Origin: Bacillota bacterium
Lineage (GTDB): Bacteria; Bacillota; Clostridia; Peptostreptococcales; Anaerovoracaceae
Assembly: GCA_029219125.1 (NCBI GenBank)
Contig: JAQXSU010000156.1
Coordinates: 1-16,489 of the forward strand
Direction: 5' to 3'
Length of the DNA stretch: 16,489 nt
The notes below the pieces were generated by a model. The model was not told the DNA's origin. It made no database searches and saw nothing but the letters and a program-made list of their open reading frames with translations. A program made the position numbers and the translations under genes. Positions 14,503-16,489 of this stretch are shown here, in pieces; position 1 is the stretch's first letter, and every line of letters starts with the position of its first letter.

Positions 14503-15004
14503 GAAGAACGAAAAGAAGTTCACACATTTTGATGAGAAAGGAAATGCCCGTATGGTGGACGTGAGCGAGAAGGACATCACCATGCGGCAGGCGGTTGCCA
14601 AGGGAAAGATCCGGGTTTCGGAAGTGGTATACCGTGCCATTGAGGAAGGCCGGGTGGCCAAAGGCGATGTGCTGACCGTGGCCACCACGGCAGGGGTCAT
14701 GGGGGCGAAAAAGACCTGGGAGCTGATCCCTATGTGCCATATCCTGCAGCTGACCGGGTGCAGCATCCAGTGGGAGATGGATCCGGAGCATCTGGAGATT
14801 CATTGCACCTGTACCGTGCGGTGCAACGGGAAGACCGGTGTGGAAATGGAGGCGCTGACCGGTGTCAGCACGGCACTTTTGACGGTTTACGACATGTGTA
14901 AGGCGCTGGATAAGAACATGGAGATCGGACAGATTTACCTGGCAGAAAAAGAAGGCGGAAAGAGCGGCCATTTTGTCAATCCGCCCCGGGAGGCAGAACT
15001 ATGA
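14483..15004 (+). CDS. moaC: Cyclic pyranopterin monophosphate synthase MoaC
   Basis: MoaC turns the MoaA product (3',8-cyclo-dihydro-GTP) into cyclic pyranopterin monophosphate, the first stable molybdenum cofactor intermediate. The 173 residues carry MVDVSEKDITMRQAVAKG (24-41), AGVMGAKKTWELIPMCH (70-86), KTGVEMEALTGVS (117-129), and the active pair D137 and K140 in VYDMCKALDK (135-144). One variation is CHIL where the family usually has CHPL. ATG 14483 is preceded by GGAGAG (14472-14477) and lies inside the end of the upstream gene. The stop overlaps the next ATG (ATGA), so tight coupling is likely. Confidence 0.97.
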   Translation: MKTTDFEKNEKKFTHFDEKGNARMVDVSEKDITMRQAVAKGKIRVSEVVYRAIEEGRVAKGDVLTVATTAGVMGAKKTWELIPMCHILQLTGCSIQWEMDPEHLEIHCTCTVRCNGKTGVEMEALTGVSTALLTVYDMCKALDKNMEIGQIYLAEKEGGKSGHFVNPPREAEL

Positions 15005-15855
15005 AGACAGGCAGATATGACAGATATAAAGTGGGCATCATCACTCTGAGCGACAAGGGTTCTCAGGGATTGCGGGAGGATCAAAGCGGTCCGGCCATCC
15101 TCCAGATGCTGGAAGCAGACAGCTGCCGGTATCAGGTGGTGGAGGAGATACTGCTGCCGGACGAGCCGGAGCAGCTGAAGGCTGCACTAATCCGCATGAG
15201 CGATGAAGATGGCCTTGATCTGATCCTGACTACCGGCGGCACCGGATTTTCTCCACGAGACTGGACACCGGAGGCCACCATGGAGGTGGCGACGCGGAAT
15301 GCACCGGGCATCGCCGAGTACATGCGGGCGAAATCCTTTGAAATTACACCGAAAGCCATGCTGTCCCGCGGCGTTTCGGTGATCCGGAATGCCACGCTGA
15401 TCATTAATCTGCCCGGCAGTCCGAAGGCCGTCCGCGAAAACCTGGGCTTTATTTTGCCTGCCCTGGATCACGGTCTGGATATCCTGCTGGGCCGGGACGG
15501 CGAGTGCGGCAGCAACGCAGCCAGGAGCGCCCATGCGGCCGGAAAGCCGGAGCGTCCGCTGCGGGAAATCTCTTTTATCGATTCTGAAACCGCCCGGTGG
15601 CTCCGTGAAGAGGCACCGGAGGACGGACTGTGCCTGAAGCGGTTCCATGCGGATTATGAACTGAAAGGGGTCTGCGGCTGGAAGACCGGCGACCGGGTGG
15701 AAATCACCGGACCGGATGGAGATAAACTGCAGTTTGAAGTGACCATTACCGGGAAAAGGTGTTTCCCGGAATGCAGTCTGCTGCAGCGGACGGGGGAAAA
15801 GTGCCCACTGGCCGCCGGGGTGGCCTTTGGCAGGAGAACTGCAGGTGAGAAATGA
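15001..15855 (+). CDS. MogA/MoaB-like molybdopterin adenylyltransferase fused to a short MOSC-like domain
   Basis: Residues 1-165 are a MogA/MoaB domain that adenylylates molybdopterin before metal insertion. Visible are VGIITLSDKGSQG (11-23), TTGGTGFSPRDWTPEAT (77-93), the segment around GIAEYMR, and NLPGSPKAVRENL (136-148). Residues about 185-284 resemble the second half of a MOSC domain: FHADYELKGV, WKTGDRVEIT, and a Cys-rich GKRCFPEC (251-258) with GEKCPL (265-270). MOSC domains handle sulfur or molybdenum cofactor; this one is shorter than a complete MOSC, lacking its N-terminal part. Starts and stops overlap moaC and moaA as ATGA, so all are one operon. Confidence 0.9.
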   Translation: MKTGRYDRYKVGIITLSDKGSQGLREDQSGPAILQMLEADSCRYQVVEEILLPDEPEQLKAALIRMSDEDGLDLILTTGGTGFSPRDWTPEATMEVATRNAPGIAEYMRAKSFEITPKAMLSRGVSVIRNATLIINLPGSPKAVRENLGFILPALDHGLDILLGRDGECGSNAARSAHAAGKPERPLREISFIDSETARWLREEAPEDGLCLKRFHADYELKGVCGWKTGDRVEITGPDGDKLQFEVTITGKRCFPECSLLQRTGEKCPLAAGVAFGRRTAGEK

Positions 15856-16489
15856 AAGACCAGTTTGAACGAAACATTGATTATATCCGAATCTCGGTGA
15901 CGGACCGCTGCAATCTGCGGTGCCGCTACTGCATGCCGTCCTGCGGCGTGCCGCCCTGCGGCCATGATGCGGTTCTGCGGTTTGATGAAATTGTCCGGCT
16001 GGTCAGATTGTTCTGTTCAAACGGTATAAGGCATGTTAAAATAACAGGAGGAGAACCCCTGGTCCGAAAGGGACTGCCGTCTCTCATCCGGGATCTGAAA
16101 AAGATTCCGGGGCTGGAAACGGTCAGTCTGACCACCAACGGGCTGCTCCTCTCCTCCTTGCTTCCGGAGCTGATGGATGCAGGGTTGGATGCGGTGAACA
16201 TCAGCCTGGATACCCTGCGGGAAGACCGTTACGCGGAAATTACCGGACAGGCTGCACTGCCGCAGGTTCTGCAGGCCCTGGATGACTGCTGCCGGCAGCC
16301 GGGACTGCGGGTGAAGGTTAACGCCGTAACCCTGGCAGACTATAACATGGACGAAGTGGAGGCACTGGCTGCCCTGGCGCGTGAACGGCGTATCGATGTG
16401 CGGTTCATCGAAATGATGCCCCTGGGCCTGGGGCGGGACTTTCCGGGGTACAGCCAGGATCAGATTCTGACCCGTCTGGAGTCGGTTTA
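15852..16489 (+). CDS. moaA: GTP 3',8-cyclase MoaA, radical SAM (3' end outside window)
   Basis: MoaA uses an iron-sulfur cluster and S-adenosylmethionine to cyclise GTP, the first step of molybdenum cofactor synthesis. The 212 codons seen begin MKDQFERNIDYIRISVTDRC; the radical SAM cysteines are C20, C24 and C27 in CNLRCRYCMP. HVKITGGEPLVRKG (about 63-76), TTNGLLL and VNISLDTL follow the family order, and RFIEMMPLG is near the visible end. The usual second cluster cysteines would be beyond the window. Right after the CxxxCxxC, extra cysteines occur in PSCGVPPCGHDA. ATG 15852 overlaps the MogA-MOSC stop (ATGA). No stop codon is reached. Confidence 0.96.
   Translation, partial: MKDQFERNIDYIRISVTDRCNLRCRYCMPSCGVPPCGHDAVLRFDEIVRLVRLFCSNGIRHVKITGGEPLVRKGLPSLIRDLKKIPGLETVSLTTNGLLLSSLLPELMDAGLDAVNISLDTLREDRYAEITGQAALPQVLQALDDCCRQPGLRVKVNAVTLADYNMDEVEALAALARERRIDVRFIEMMPLGLGRDFPGYSQDQILTRLESV

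Overview
The window reads as one strand of a moderate-GC Clostridia-type (Gram-positive Firmicutes) chromosome. Every gene I can support lies on the + strand. Support for that placement: the ylxM-ffh-rpsP-khpA-rimM-trmD block, the yggS-sepF-yggT-divIVA-lspA-rluD division/envelope block, strong AGGAGG-type ribosome sites, and frequent GTG/TTG starts and ATGA overlaps. The gene order (no rplS after trmD, no ylmH before divIVA) should help placement, but I cannot name the family or genus from sequence alone.

Region 1 (1-4020): the 3' part of a GH3-family acyl-adenylating enzyme, translationally coupled to an 832-residue membrane sensor with 7TM-like, GAF, degenerate GGDEF and intact HD-GYP domains. 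A strong hairpin terminator ends this unit, and the -35 box of the next promoter lies inside the terminator stem.

Region 2 (4002-7779): protein targeting and translation. YlxM and Ffh (signal recognition particle), ribosomal protein S16, the KH-domain RNA chaperone KhpA, the 30S maturation factor RimM and the tRNA m1G37 methyltransferase TrmD. A hairpin between khpA and rimM may attenuate the distal genes.

Region 3 (7771-12403): an apparent promoter that would give a leaderless mRNA starts a HlyD-like membrane protein. It is followed by YggS (PLP homeostasis), SepF, YggT and DivIVA (division site and polarity), LspA (lipoprotein signal peptidase) and an RluD-type pseudouridine synthase.

Region 4 (12469-13710): a flavin reductase-like protein with an unusual basic histone-H1-like tail, then about 460 bases without a convincing long gene. 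That stretch holds several palindromes, a perfect 15-bp hairpin, a possible long-range closing stem, an AT-rich segment, a pair of 16-bp direct repeats 21 bp apart, and a possible 16-codon leader ORF.

Region 5 (13711-end): a tightly overlapping molybdenum cofactor operon. Its first gene is an odd fusion of a truncated alpha/beta-hydrolase lacking the nucleophile with a four-cysteine zinc-ribbon-like domain. It is followed by moaC, a mogA/moaB-MOSC fusion, and the 5' part of moaA. The hydrolase-like/zinc-ribbon protein and the structured, repeat-bearing leader ahead of it are the best candidates for something undescribed.
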